Source: Solirubrobacterales bacterium (GTDB lineage Bacteria > Actinomycetota > Thermoleophilia > Solirubrobacterales > 70-9). From it: a stretch of DNA of 10,103 nucleotides. Below are positions 1 to 8,264 of this stretch, piece after piece. The stretch spans positions 1 to 10,103 of the forward strand of contig JASLJO010000087.1 of the NCBI GenBank assembly GCA_030152505.1, read 5' to 3'. Below the pieces are notes generated by a model that saw nothing but the letters and a program-made list of their open reading frames with translations, did not search any database and was not told the origin of the DNA. The position numbers and the translations under genes were made by a program. Position 1 is the stretch's first letter, and every line of letters begins with the position of its first letter.

Positions 1-2
1 AT

Positions 3-26
3 GAGCTGAGGGAGCTGCGCGGCTAA
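3..26 (+). CDS. 3' end of an unidentified upstream gene (possible)
   Basis: Only eight codons are visible, reading ELRELRG and then TAA at 24-26. The stop overlaps the ATG of the next small ORF by one base (TAATG), which is why this frame is preferred; the other two frames stop at 2-4 and 7-9. In related actinobacteria the gene before rodA is usually the PP2C phosphatase pstP, and a charged tail would suit it. The visible part is far too short to identify, so that is a guess from gene order alone. Confidence 0.3.
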   Translation, partial: ELRELRG

Positions 27-91
27 TGAACGCGGAGCGACCAAGCGTGCATCTCTGGTTCTTCGCGCCGGGAGCGGAGCGCGATCTTTGA
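26..91 (+). CDS. 21-aa mini-ORF coupled to rodA (possible)
   Basis: The ORF runs from ATG at 26-28 to TGA at 89-91 and encodes MNAERPSVHLWFFAPGAERD plus a final Leu. It fills the whole space between the upstream frame and rodA, with one-base stop/start overlaps on both sides (TAATG at 24-28 and TGATG at 89-93). That arrangement is typical of translational coupling. There is no recognisable domain, signal peptide or membrane segment, and no clear Shine-Dalgarno other than GA-rich sequence at 8-15. It could be a coupling leader that delivers ribosomes to rodA, a real small protein, or an accident in a stop-poor GC-rich region. I do not recognise it. Confidence 0.3.
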   Translation: MNAERPSVHLWFFAPGAERDL

Positions 92-1431
92 TGTCTGCTC
101 TCAGATCCTCGGCGCGCAACCGGGAGCTGGTTGCCCTGATCCCGGTCGCGCTGTTGCTCAGCGCCGGCTTCGCCGCGGTCTTCGCGCAGGAGAGCGCCCA
201 TCTCGGCAACCTCAGCCTCGTCTACGGCGCCTACTTCCTCGCCGTCTGCCTCGCCACCCACATCTACCTGCGCCTGCGCCTGCCCGACGCCGACCCGTAC
301 CTCTTCCCCCTGGTCGCACTGTTGACCGCCTTCGGCCTGGTGATGGTCTACCGGATCGACGAGAGTCTCGCCCGCGATCAGGCCAATTGGTTCGTTCTCG
401 GCCTCGTCCTCTTCGTCCTGACGATCCAGTTCCTGCGCGAGTACGACGTGCTCGAGCGTTACCGCTACACGATCGCCGCGGTCGGACTGCTGCTGCTGCT
501 GGCGCCACGCCTGCCGGGCATCGGCCAGCAGGTCAACGGCGCCTACCTCGGGGTGAAGATCGGCCCGCTCGCCTTCCAGCCGGCGGAGTTCTCGAAGATC
601 TGCATCGTCATCTTTCTTGCCAGCTACCTGCGCGAGCACCGCGAGGTGCTGATCGTCGGCGCGCGGCGGGTGCTGGGCGTCACCCTGCCGCCGCTCAAGC
701 ACCTCGGGCCGCTGCTGGTCGTCTGGGGGGCGTCGATGTTCATGCTCGTCTTCATCCGCGACCTGGGAAGCTCGTTGATGTTCTTCGCCGCCTTCCTCGC
801 CCTGCTCTACGTGGCGACGGGGCGTTTCTCCTTCGTCGTCATCGGCATGGCGCTCTTCCTGCTCGGCGCCTGGTTCTTCGCCTCGACCGTGCCCCACGTC
901 CACGACCGGGTCGAGGTCTGGCTCAATCCCTACCACGACCCGACGGGCAGCGGCTACCAGATCCTGCAGACGATCTACGCCCAGGCCGACGGCGGACTCT
1001 TCGGCAAGGGCTTCGGCCAGGCGCTGATCACGATCCCGGGCACCCACAACGCGCTGCTGCCCGCGGCACAGACCGACACGATCTACTCGCTGATCGTCAA
1101 CGAGCTCGGCCTCTTCGGCGCCTGTGGGGTGATCCTCATCTACCTGCTGATCGCGGCACGCGGCTTCAAGATCGCCCTGCTCGCCGACGACGGCTTCTCC
1201 AAGCTGCTCGCCACCGGCCTCACCGCGGTCTTCTCGATCCAGGCCTTCGTCATCATCGGCGGCGTCACCCGGGTGATCCCGCTGACCGGCGTCACCCTGC
1301 CCTTCATCAGCTACGGCGGCAGCTCGATCGTCGCCAACTTCGTCCTGCTCGCCCTGCTCCTGTTGATTTCCGACCGCGCCCGCCGCGAGGCGGCCAAGCC
1401 GCGCGGCGCCTTCGCCCTGGAGGGGAGGTGA
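91..1431 (+). CDS. rodA: SEDS peptidoglycan glycosyltransferase RodA/FtsW
   Basis: This is an integral-membrane glycosyltransferase of the SEDS family (RodA/FtsW/SpoVE). It polymerises lipid II into glycan strands in partnership with a class B PBP, here almost certainly the pbpA product that follows. The 446-aa protein is mostly hydrophobic helices. Family marks are FQPAEFSK near residues 157-164, NPYHDPTGSGYQ near 278-289, the extracellular segment AAQTDTIYS with the presumed catalytic Asp at about 329, and the C-terminal hallmark TLPFISYGGSS before the last helix. Lengths of 380-470 aa are usual. RodA is favoured over FtsW because actinobacterial rodA sits beside pbpA and pknB, but sequence alone does not fully settle it. 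ATG 91 is chosen because it overlaps the preceding TGA (TGATG) and follows a GGAGCGGAG stretch at 71-79. TTG at 88, directly before it, is an alternative. Confidence 0.94.
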   Translation: MSALRSSARNRELVALIPVALLLSAGFAAVFAQESAHLGNLSLVYGAYFLAVCLATHIYLRLRLPDADPYLFPLVALLTAFGLVMVYRIDESLARDQANWFVLGLVLFVLTIQFLREYDVLERYRYTIAAVGLLLLLAPRLPGIGQQVNGAYLGVKIGPLAFQPAEFSKICIVIFLASYLREHREVLIVGARRVLGVTLPPLKHLGPLLVVWGASMFMLVFIRDLGSSLMFFAAFLALLYVATGRFSFVVIGMALFLLGAWFFASTVPHVHDRVEVWLNPYHDPTGSGYQILQTIYAQADGGLFGKGFGQALITIPGTHNALLPAAQTDTIYSLIVNELGLFGACGVILIYLLIAARGFKIALLADDGFSKLLATGLTAVFSIQAFVIIGGVTRVIPLTGVTLPFISYGGSSIVANFVLLALLLLISDRARREAAKPRGAFALEGR

Positions 1432-1433
1432 TC
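1424..1433 (+). promoter_or_regulatory. Extended Shine-Dalgarno for pbpA spanning the rodA stop
   Basis: GGAGGTGATC matches the complement of the canonical 16S rRNA 3' end over ten bases. It contains the rodA stop codon (TGA 1429-1431). The GGAGG core lies seven bases before the GTG start of pbpA at 1436, an ideal spacing. This fixes the pbpA start and implies strong initiation just as ribosomes finish rodA. Confidence 0.8.
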
Positions 1434-1435
1434 AG

Positions 1436-2899
1436 GTGAACCGTCAGATCGTCAAGCTCTTCGGCCTGGTCGTCGTCCTCTTCGTCGTCCTGATCGGCTT
1501 CACCTCGTATTGGGCGGTCTTCGACGCCAAGGCGCTGAAGGACAAGGAAGCGAACAAGCGACCGCTGCTCGAGCAGCAGCAGATCGAGCGCGGCCGCATC
1601 CTCGCCGCTGACGGCACGGTCCTCGCCCGCTCGGTCGCCAAGGGCCACGGCGCCGGCCTGCGCTACGTGCGGCGCTACCCCGAAGGAGCGCTCTACGGGC
1701 ACCCGATCGGCTACAGCTTCGTCCGCCAGGGAGACAGCGAGTTCGAGAAGTTCCACAACGACGAGCTGATCGGCGACGAATCCGAATTCGGCTCGATCCT
1801 CGATCAGCTGCTCGGCCGCAACCAGGAGGGCAATGACATCGTCACCAACATCGAAGCGGCGGCGCAGCAGGTGGCGATGTCCGACCTCGAAGCCGCGGGC
1901 TTCGGCGCGGTGGTGGCGATCGAGCCGGCGAGCGGGCGGGTGAAGGTGCTCGCTTCGAACCCACCCTATGACCCCAACCGCGTCCCCTACGAACTCTCGA
2001 AGCTGAACGAAAACGAGGTCGAAGCACCGCTGCTCGACCGCGCGACCCAGGGTGAGTTCCCGCCGGGTTCGACGTTCAAGGTGGTGACCGCGGCGGCGGG
2101 CCTCGACAGCGGCACGATCACGCCCGAAACCGCAATCGATGCACCGGGCGAACTGGACGTGCAGGGCCAGCCGCTGCAGAACGACTTCACCGAGGACTTC
2201 GGGCCGATCACGCTCGACACCGCCCTGACCAACTCGGTCAACACCTGGTTCGCCCAGCTCGGCGAACAGGTGGGGGAGGAGACCCTGTTCGAATACATGG
2301 ACCGCTTCGGCTTCAACTCGACGCCGGCGATAGATCTGCCCTCCGACCAAGTCTACCCGAGCGGCATCTACGAAGAAGGGAAGCTGCTGCGGCCGGGTGA
2401 CCCGATTGACATCGCCCGCGTCGCGATCGGCCAGGAGCGCCTCCTGGTCACGCCGCTGCAGATGGCCGAGGTTGCCGCCGCGGTCGCCAACGGAGGCAGT
2501 CTGATGAAGCCGCAGATCTGGAGCCGGGTGGTCGATCCAGACGGCCGGGTGGTCGAGAAGCTCGACCCGTCGCAGTACAGCCAGCCGATCGACGAGCAGA
2601 CCGCCGCGGAGCTGACCACGGCGATGGAAGGCGTCGTCAGCGAAGGCACCGGCACCAATGCGGCGATCTCCGGAGTGCCGGTCGCCGGCAAGACGGGAAC
2701 GGCCGAAACGCCCTCCAACGCCGCCTGTGGAGGCGGCTCTGAAGAGAACCAGGCATGGTTCATCGGCTTTGCGCCCGCCGACGAACCCAAGATCGCGATC
2801 GCGGCGACGGTCGGCTGCACGACGCAGTTCGGCAACGACGTCGCCGCGCCGATCTTCCGCGATGTGGCCGAAACGATCCTCGACAACGAAGGGAGCTGA
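1436..2899 (+). CDS. pbpA: Class B penicillin-binding protein (transpeptidase) PbpA
   Basis: This is a D,D-transpeptidase that cross-links peptidoglycan peptides outside the membrane and is the expected partner of RodA. The 487-aa protein has a short cytoplasmic N-terminus, one membrane anchor at about residues 8-28 and a PBP dimerisation region at about 45-150. The penicillin-binding domain follows, with all three active-site motifs: SxxK as S212-T-F-K215, SxN as S267-V-N269, and KTG as K419-T-G421. Length and single anchor fit actinobacterial PbpA (about 490 aa). There are no PASTA repeats or other C-terminal extension. Start is GTG 1436, with the strong ribosome site described separately; it lies four bases after the rodA stop. 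The stop (2897-2899) is two bases before the pknB start, so rodA, pbpA and pknB should be one transcript. GAA and GAG codons are about equally used, unlike rodA, which uses GAG almost only. Confidence 0.95.
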   Translation: MNRQIVKLFGLVVVLFVVLIGFTSYWAVFDAKALKDKEANKRPLLEQQQIERGRILAADGTVLARSVAKGHGAGLRYVRRYPEGALYGHPIGYSFVRQGDSEFEKFHNDELIGDESEFGSILDQLLGRNQEGNDIVTNIEAAAQQVAMSDLEAAGFGAVVAIEPASGRVKVLASNPPYDPNRVPYELSKLNENEVEAPLLDRATQGEFPPGSTFKVVTAAAGLDSGTITPETAIDAPGELDVQGQPLQNDFTEDFGPITLDTALTNSVNTWFAQLGEQVGEETLFEYMDRFGFNSTPAIDLPSDQVYPSGIYEEGKLLRPGDPIDIARVAIGQERLLVTPLQMAEVAAAVANGGSLMKPQIWSRVVDPDGRVVEKLDPSQYSQPIDEQTAAELTTAMEGVVSEGTGTNAAISGVPVAGKTGTAETPSNAACGGGSEENQAWFIGFAPADEPKIAIAATVGCTTQFGNDVAAPIFRDVAETILDNEGS

Positions 2900-2901
2900 G
2901 C

Positions 2902-4770
2902 GTGTCGGCTGAAGTCGGCGAGGGAAGCACGATCGACGGGCGGTACCGCCTGCTGCAGCGGATCGGTTCGGGGGGGATGGCTGACGTCTGGTTGGCCGAG
3001 GATCCGCACCTGCAACGCCGGGTCGCGCTCAAGATCCTGCACCGGCGCTTTGCTCAAGACCGCGAGTTCGTCGAGCGTTTCCGCCGCGAGGCCGAGTCGG
3101 CCGCCGGGCTCTCGCACCCGAACATCGTCGCGGTCTTCGATCGCGGCGACGTCGAAGGCACCTACTACATCGCCATGCAGCTGCTCGAGGGGCGCTCGCT
3201 GAAGGAGCTGATCGACCAGGGGTTGACACCCGAGCGGTCGGTCAGCCTGATCCGCCAGGTGCTCGAGGGTGCCGGTTACGCCCACCGGCATGGCGTCGTC
3301 CACCGTGACCTCAAGCCGCAGAACGTGATCGTCGACGACGAGGGCAAGGCGACGGTCACCGACTTCGGCATCGCCCGTGCCGGCGCCTCGGAGATCACCC
3401 AGGCGGGCTCGGTGATGGGCACGCCGCACTACCTCTCGCCCGAGCAGGCCCAGGGGCAGGCGGTGACGGCCGTCTCCGATCTCTACTCGATCGGCGTGAT
3501 GCTGTACGAGGCGCTGGCGGGCCGCGTCCCGTTCGAGGCCGACTCGGCGGTGGCGATCGCGATGAAACAGGTCTCGCACACGCCGCAGCGGCCCAGCTCG
3601 ATCAACCCCGCGGTGACACCGGCGCTCGACGCCGCCGTCATGCGCGCTCTCGAGAAGGACCCGGGGCAGCGCTTCCAGAGCGCCGCGGCGTTCATTGCCG
3701 CGCTCGACGCCGCCGGCCGCGACCCGGAAGCGCACGGCGGCACGGCGGCCTTCGCTCCGCTGCCGCCACCCGTCGTCGCCCCAGGCGAGGCCATCGCCGC
3801 CGAGGAGGCCGAGGAGGAGCGAAGCCGACGGCGACTGACCTGGTGGATGCTCGCCGCGATCGCGGTCCTGATCGGCGCCCTGGTCGGCTTCTCGCTGACC
3901 CGCGACACCAAGACGGATGTCCCCGGCGTGACCGGCAACCAGCTCGGCGTCGCCATCGCCCTGCTCGAACAGAACGGTTTCAAGGTCGGCGACATCAGCC
4001 GTGTGCGGCGCGAAGTGGCCGCCAACACGGTGCTCGAGCAGGACCCGCCGTCCGGTCGCGCTTCGCTCGACTGCGCCTTTCTCAGCTACTTCTGTTCGAA
4101 GCCGAAGGTGGCGCTGACGGTCAGCTCCGGCCCGGGCAGCGCCAAGGTGCCGGGTGGCCTTGCCGGTCTGAGCCAGGACGAAGCGGTGGAAGCGGTGGAA
4201 GAAGCCGGCTTCGACGCCAAGATCGAAAGGGCCAACTCCGACCGGGTCGAAGCGGGCACGGTGATCCGCTCCGAACCCTCTGCCGGCACCGTCGCGACCC
4301 GCGGCTCGGCCGTCGTCCTCGTCGTCTCCAAGGGGCAGAAGCTGATCAAAGTCCCGGTTCTCGTCGGGACCCAGCGCTCGGTCGCCGTGCAGCAGATCCG
4401 CGGTCGCGGCTTCAGCCCGGGCGTCGAAGAAGAAGAAAGCGCCAAGCCCGCGGGTGAGGTGATCCGTCAGTCGCCCAGCGCCGGGACCGAACTGCCACGT
4501 GGCTCGTCGGTCTCGATCGTCGTCTCCAAGGGCGTCAAGCAGACGAAGGTGCCGAGCGTGATCGGCGAGGAACGCGGCGAAGCGGTGGAAGCCCTGCGCG
4601 CCGCCGGCCTCGAACCGACCGTGCAGGAAGAAGAAACCGAAGTCCCACAGCAGATCGGCCGCGTGATCGACCAGTTCCCCCCGCCGGGAACCGAAGTCGA
4701 ACCCGGATCGCCGGTCACCGTGACCGTCGGCAAGCGCGCGGCCGAAGGCGAAGGCGAACCATCGGAATGA
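2902..4770 (+). CDS. pknB: Receptor Ser/Thr protein kinase with four PASTA repeats (PknB/Stk type)
   Basis: This is a transmembrane Ser/Thr kinase thought to sense muropeptides or lipid II outside and to phosphorylate wall-synthesis and division proteins inside. The 622-aa protein has a kinase domain at about residues 14-275: glycine loop GSGGMADVW, Lys44 in VALKIL, HRDLKPQN with catalytic Asp136, DFG at 154-156, and SPEQA. An acidic and basic linker follows, then one membrane helix at about 314-333. Four PASTA repeats come next at about 337-411, 414-481, 482-548 and 549-616. The first carries an insert with Cys391 and Cys398, which is not typical. GTG 2902 is chosen because GAAGGGAG lies upstream, because it lies two bases after pbpA, and because the kinase fold starts just after it; upstream codons in frame are a shadow of pbpA. 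Glu codons switch from GAG in the cytoplasmic half to GAA outside. Confidence 0.95.
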   Translation: MSAEVGEGSTIDGRYRLLQRIGSGGMADVWLAEDPHLQRRVALKILHRRFAQDREFVERFRREAESAAGLSHPNIVAVFDRGDVEGTYYIAMQLLEGRSLKELIDQGLTPERSVSLIRQVLEGAGYAHRHGVVHRDLKPQNVIVDDEGKATVTDFGIARAGASEITQAGSVMGTPHYLSPEQAQGQAVTAVSDLYSIGVMLYEALAGRVPFEADSAVAIAMKQVSHTPQRPSSINPAVTPALDAAVMRALEKDPGQRFQSAAAFIAALDAAGRDPEAHGGTAAFAPLPPPVVAPGEAIAAEEAEEERSRRRLTWWMLAAIAVLIGALVGFSLTRDTKTDVPGVTGNQLGVAIALLEQNGFKVGDISRVRREVAANTVLEQDPPSGRASLDCAFLSYFCSKPKVALTVSSGPGSAKVPGGLAGLSQDEAVEAVEEAGFDAKIERANSDRVEAGTVIRSEPSAGTVATRGSAVVLVVSKGQKLIKVPVLVGTQRSVAVQQIRGRGFSPGVEEEESAKPAGEVIRQSPSAGTELPRGSSVSIVVSKGVKQTKVPSVIGEERGEAVEALRAAGLEPTVQEEETEVPQQIGRVIDQFPPPGTEVEPGSPVTVTVGKRAAEGEGEPSE

Positions 4771-4772
4771 CG

Positions 4773-4790
4773 GACCGCGGGCCTGTGGTC
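4773..4790 (+). terminator. Short hairpin in the convergent pknB/kinase gap (weak)
   Basis: GACCGC at 4773-4778 can pair with GTGGTC at 4785-4790 around a six-base loop, giving six pairs including one G-U. It occupies nearly the whole 18-bp gap between two converging genes, but no T-tract follows on either strand. On the - strand the wobble becomes a mismatch. It may help end pknB transcription or may be chance. Confidence 0.25.
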
Positions 4791-6299
4791 AGCCCAGCAG
4801 TTCGATATCGCTGATCTCGATCTGGTAGCGGCCTTCCTGGTCGCGGGCGGGGGAGGCCTTGGTGAACCAGAGGAGGAAGTAAGTAGACGGCTCGCGCACC
4901 GTCAGGGAGATTTCCTGGACGGCGGATGCTTCTTCGGTTTCTCCCACCGGTTCCTCCCAACCACTCAGGTCGGAGGGGGGACCCGCCGGCGCGGCGAAGG
5001 CCTGGGCGTTCCAGCCGGGAGTGGGGGTGCGGACGATCATCTTCTGCGGCGTAGCCGGTGAGCTCGTCGTCACGTAGACGCCGACGCCGGGGTCGGGGCC
5101 AGTCTTGGTTCCCGCGAAGGTTTCGGAGTCGTAGTGCTCGGTTTCCCAGGCCGTCCCGGTCGGGTCGCCGTCGGCGGCGAGTTCGACCTTGCTGCCGACC
5201 TCTTCGCCGTCCCCCTCGGGGTCGTAGTCGGTGGCGCTGACGATCGTCACGCTGCCGCCCTTGCCCTTGTTCGCCCCGCCGCCGCCGAAGCCACCCCCGG
5301 CGATCAGTTGCACGGCGACGAGAGCCCCGCCGCCGACCAGGAGCAGGAGGACGATCGCCGCCCATGACCAACGCCCTCGCCCCGACAGCTTGCGCTGCGG
5401 TGGTGGCACCGCCTCGAGCACGCTGGTCGCCTCACCGGTGGTCGTTCCCGCTCGCGCCGCCTCGACCTCGAGCGCGGTCTCGAGGTCGTCGATCATCTCG
5501 GCGACGCTCTGGTAGCGCTCATCCGGGTTCTTCGCCGTCGCCCGCTCGACGACCAGCGCCACCGCCGCCGAGCACTCCGGCCTGCGCCGCTGCACGTCGG
5601 GCAGTTCCTCGTTGACGTGTTTCATCGCCACACCGACCTGGCTGTCGGCGTGGAAGGGGACCTGGCCGATCAGCATCTCGTAGAGGACGACGCCGAGCGA
5701 GTAGACATCGGAGCGCGGATCGACGCCTTTGCCCATCGCCTGCTCGGGAGCGACGTAGTCGGTGGTGCCGAGCACGCGCCCGGTGGCGGTGACGCCGTCC
5801 TGTTCGAGCTGGCGCGAGATGCCGAAGTCGGTCAACTTGGCGCGCCCCTCCTCGTCGATCAGGACGTTCTGCGGCTTGATGTCGCGGTGGACCATGTTGC
5901 GCGCGTGGGCGACACTGAGCCCGCGCGCGACCTCGATGGCGTAGGCGATCGCCTCCTGGGTATCGAGCGCGCCGACGCGGGCAATGCGCTGCTTCAGCGT
6001 CTCGCCCTTGACGTACTCGAAGACGATGTAGGGATAGCCGCCGTCCTCGCCGGCGTCGATCACCGCGACGACGTTGGGGTGGGTCAGCTTGGCGACCGCG
6101 CGCGCCTCCTGGCGGAAGCGCTGCAGCTGGTCCTCCTGCTCGGACATCTCGCGGTGCATCACCTTGACCGCGACCGGCCGGTCGAGCGTCTCGTCACGCG
6201 CCAGGTAGACCGTCGACATGCCGCCACTGCCGAGTCTTGCCTCCAGCCGGTAGCGGCCGGAGAGAACGGTTCCGATCATCGAGCTGGAGGGCGGGGAGC

Positions 6300-6303
<4 letters not shown>
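4789..6303 (-). CDS. Receptor Ser/Thr protein kinase with jelly-roll-like extracellular domain
   Basis: This is a second transmembrane Ser/Thr kinase, of 504 aa. The kinase domain is at about residues 17-278, with GSGGMSTVY, Lys47 in VAVKVM, HRDIKPQN with catalytic Asp141, DFG at 159-161, and APEQA. One membrane helix lies at about 314-334, followed by a Gly-rich spacer (335-350) and an extracellular region at 352-504 without PASTA repeats. That region, with ATDYDPEGDG, LAADGDPTGTAWETEHY and PGVGVYV, resembles the discoidin/jelly-roll domain at the C-terminus of mycobacterial MviN and of some actinobacterial kinases; this is recognition by eye. The ligand is unknown; glycan or wall binding is a guess. 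ATG 6303 is supported by an ATGA overlap with the purM stop. A second ATG at codon 9 is possible. The gene converges on pknB with an 18-bp gap. It may phosphorylate or cross-regulate the same wall targets. Confidence 0.94.
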
Positions 6304-7306
<1,003 letters not shown>

Positions 7307-7310
<4 letters not shown>

Positions 7311-7450
7311 GCAGCCGATTCTTTCAGGTGGGTCGGGAGATCGGGGGCGGGCTGGAAGATGCACTCGCGCCCAATTTTCCGCCGGATGAGCAGACCGCTG
7401 CCGGCGAGCCGCGAGAGGTCCGATCGCGCAGTCTCATGACTTGGATGAAC
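7307..7450 (-). pseudogene. Remnant of a Fic-family C-terminal winged-helix region
   Basis: The reading frame on this strand gives HPSHETARSDLSRLAGSGLL, then RRKIGRECIFQPAPDL and a short tail, ending TGA at 7309-7307. The pattern SxETARxDLxxLxxxGLL followed by a KIGR turn and FxPxPDL is what I recall at the C-terminal winged helix of many Fic (AMP-transferase) proteins. There is no start codon of its own after the uppP stop: the next in-frame start upstream lies inside uppP and encodes only shadow sequence. About 45 codons survive, so the catalytic Fic core with its HPFxxGN motif is missing. The stop overlaps the purM GTG by four bases, as if the lost gene had once been coupled to purM. The alternative is a small HTH protein using an atypical start. 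Confidence 0.5.
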
Positions 7451-7451
7451 T

Positions 7452-8264
7452 CTAAGGACGACGGAGCTTGGCGAGCACCACCGCCGCCAGCGCCGCCCGG
7501 TACGCCGCATACGGCCACAGCGCGCGATCGCGCTCGACCAGGCGGATCAGGCGTTGAGAGGCGAGGGTGGAGACGAAGGACGCGGCGATGCCGACCGCCA
7601 GTGAGCGGCGCAGCTCGAGTGGGGTGCCGCGGCGGCGCAGGCGCTCGCCCTTGAGGATCGTCGCGCCGACGATGATCGGCAGGGCGACCGTGCGCGAGAG
7701 CAGGTTCGCCTGGTCGCGGGAGAAGCGCCGCCAGCGGGCTGCCGCCAGGGTGACGCCGTTGCGCGAGACGCCGGGGGCGAGCGCCGCCGCCTGGGCGATG
7801 CCGAGCGCCAGACCGTCGCGCGGGGTGGCGTCGCCACGGCCGCGCTGTTGCGGGCGCGTGTCGGCGACCAGCATCGCCGCGGCGCCGACGAGAAGCCCCA
7901 CTGCGGTCGCCTTCGGTCCGCCCAGGCGCTGCTCGATCGGCCGCTCCAGCGTGTAGCCGACGACCGCGGCCGGCAGGAAGGAGAGGCCGAGGGTGAGCGC
8001 CCGCCGGCCGTCGAAGGAGCGCAGCTCTTCGAGGATCGTCTGCCGTTGGCCGATCAGCAGTGCCAGCGCAGCGCCGCCGTGGACCGCCACCTCGAAGCTC
8101 TTGCGCACCTCTGGGTCGAGCTGCTCCCAGTCCCAGCCCGCCAGCCAGGGGACGAGGACGATGTGGGCCGAAGAGGAGACCGGCAGCAGCTCCGCCGGCC
8201 CCTGGACGATCCCCAGCGCCAGCGCGCGGGCGGCCGGGATCCCGCCGTCGGCCTGCTCCGTCAA
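7452..8264 (-). CDS. uppP: Undecaprenyl-diphosphate phosphatase UppP/BacA
   Basis: This is an integral-membrane enzyme that removes one phosphate from undecaprenyl diphosphate, regenerating the C55 carrier for peptidoglycan and other glycans; family members confer bacitracin tolerance. The 270-aa length is normal (E. coli 273). The first motif, LGIVQGPAELLPVSSSAH (17-34), supplies the (E/Q)xxxE pair as Gln21 and Glu25, the Ser cluster and His34. The second, APGVSRNGVT (163-172), corresponds to PGxSRSxxT with Arg168 kept but Asn169 in place of the usual Ser. The remainder is mostly hydrophobic helices with loops rich in Arg. Start is TTG 8264, set by the TTGA overlap with the dedA stop and by the first motif lying about 17 residues in. 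A far longer open frame upstream is not coding. The C-terminal end LAKLRRP is followed directly by the Fic-like remnant. Confidence 0.9.
   Translation of the reverse strand: MTEQADGGIPAARALALGIVQGPAELLPVSSSAHIVLVPWLAGWDWEQLDPEVRKSFEVAVHGGAALALLIGQRQTILEELRSFDGRRALTLGLSFLPAAVVGYTLERPIEQRLGGPKATAVGLLVGAAAMLVADTRPQQRGRGDATPRDGLALGIAQAAALAPGVSRNGVTLAAARWRRFSRDQANLLSRTVALPIIVGATILKGERLRRRGTPLELRRSLAVGIAASFVSTLASQRLIRLVERDRALWPYAAYRAALAAVVLAKLRRP

Noticed and set aside
1060..1090. RodA lacks the FLPE-type Glu before the catalytic TD (it has LLPAAQTD)
   Set aside because: Actinobacterial RodA proteins vary here, and the presumed catalytic Asp is present, so I do not treat it as a defect.
2755..2901. 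N-terminal extension of pknB by 49 codons
   Set aside because: These codons are an Arg-rich off-frame reading of the pbpA 3' end. GTG 2902 has a ribosome site and correct spacing.
1307..3735. Long - strand open frames opposite pbpA and pknB
   Set aside because: Low-complexity shadows with no domains; the + strand genes with complete motifs explain the region.
4180..4197. Tandem 9-bp repeat GAAGCGGTG, with another copy near 4579
   Set aside because: It encodes the EAVEA helix common to PASTA repeats; internal duplication within the repeats explains it.
7311..7364. N-terminal extension of purM to ATG 7364
   Set aside because: It adds 18 Pro/Arg-rich residues unlike PurM and overlaps the Fic-like remnant; GTG 7310 matches the family N-terminus.
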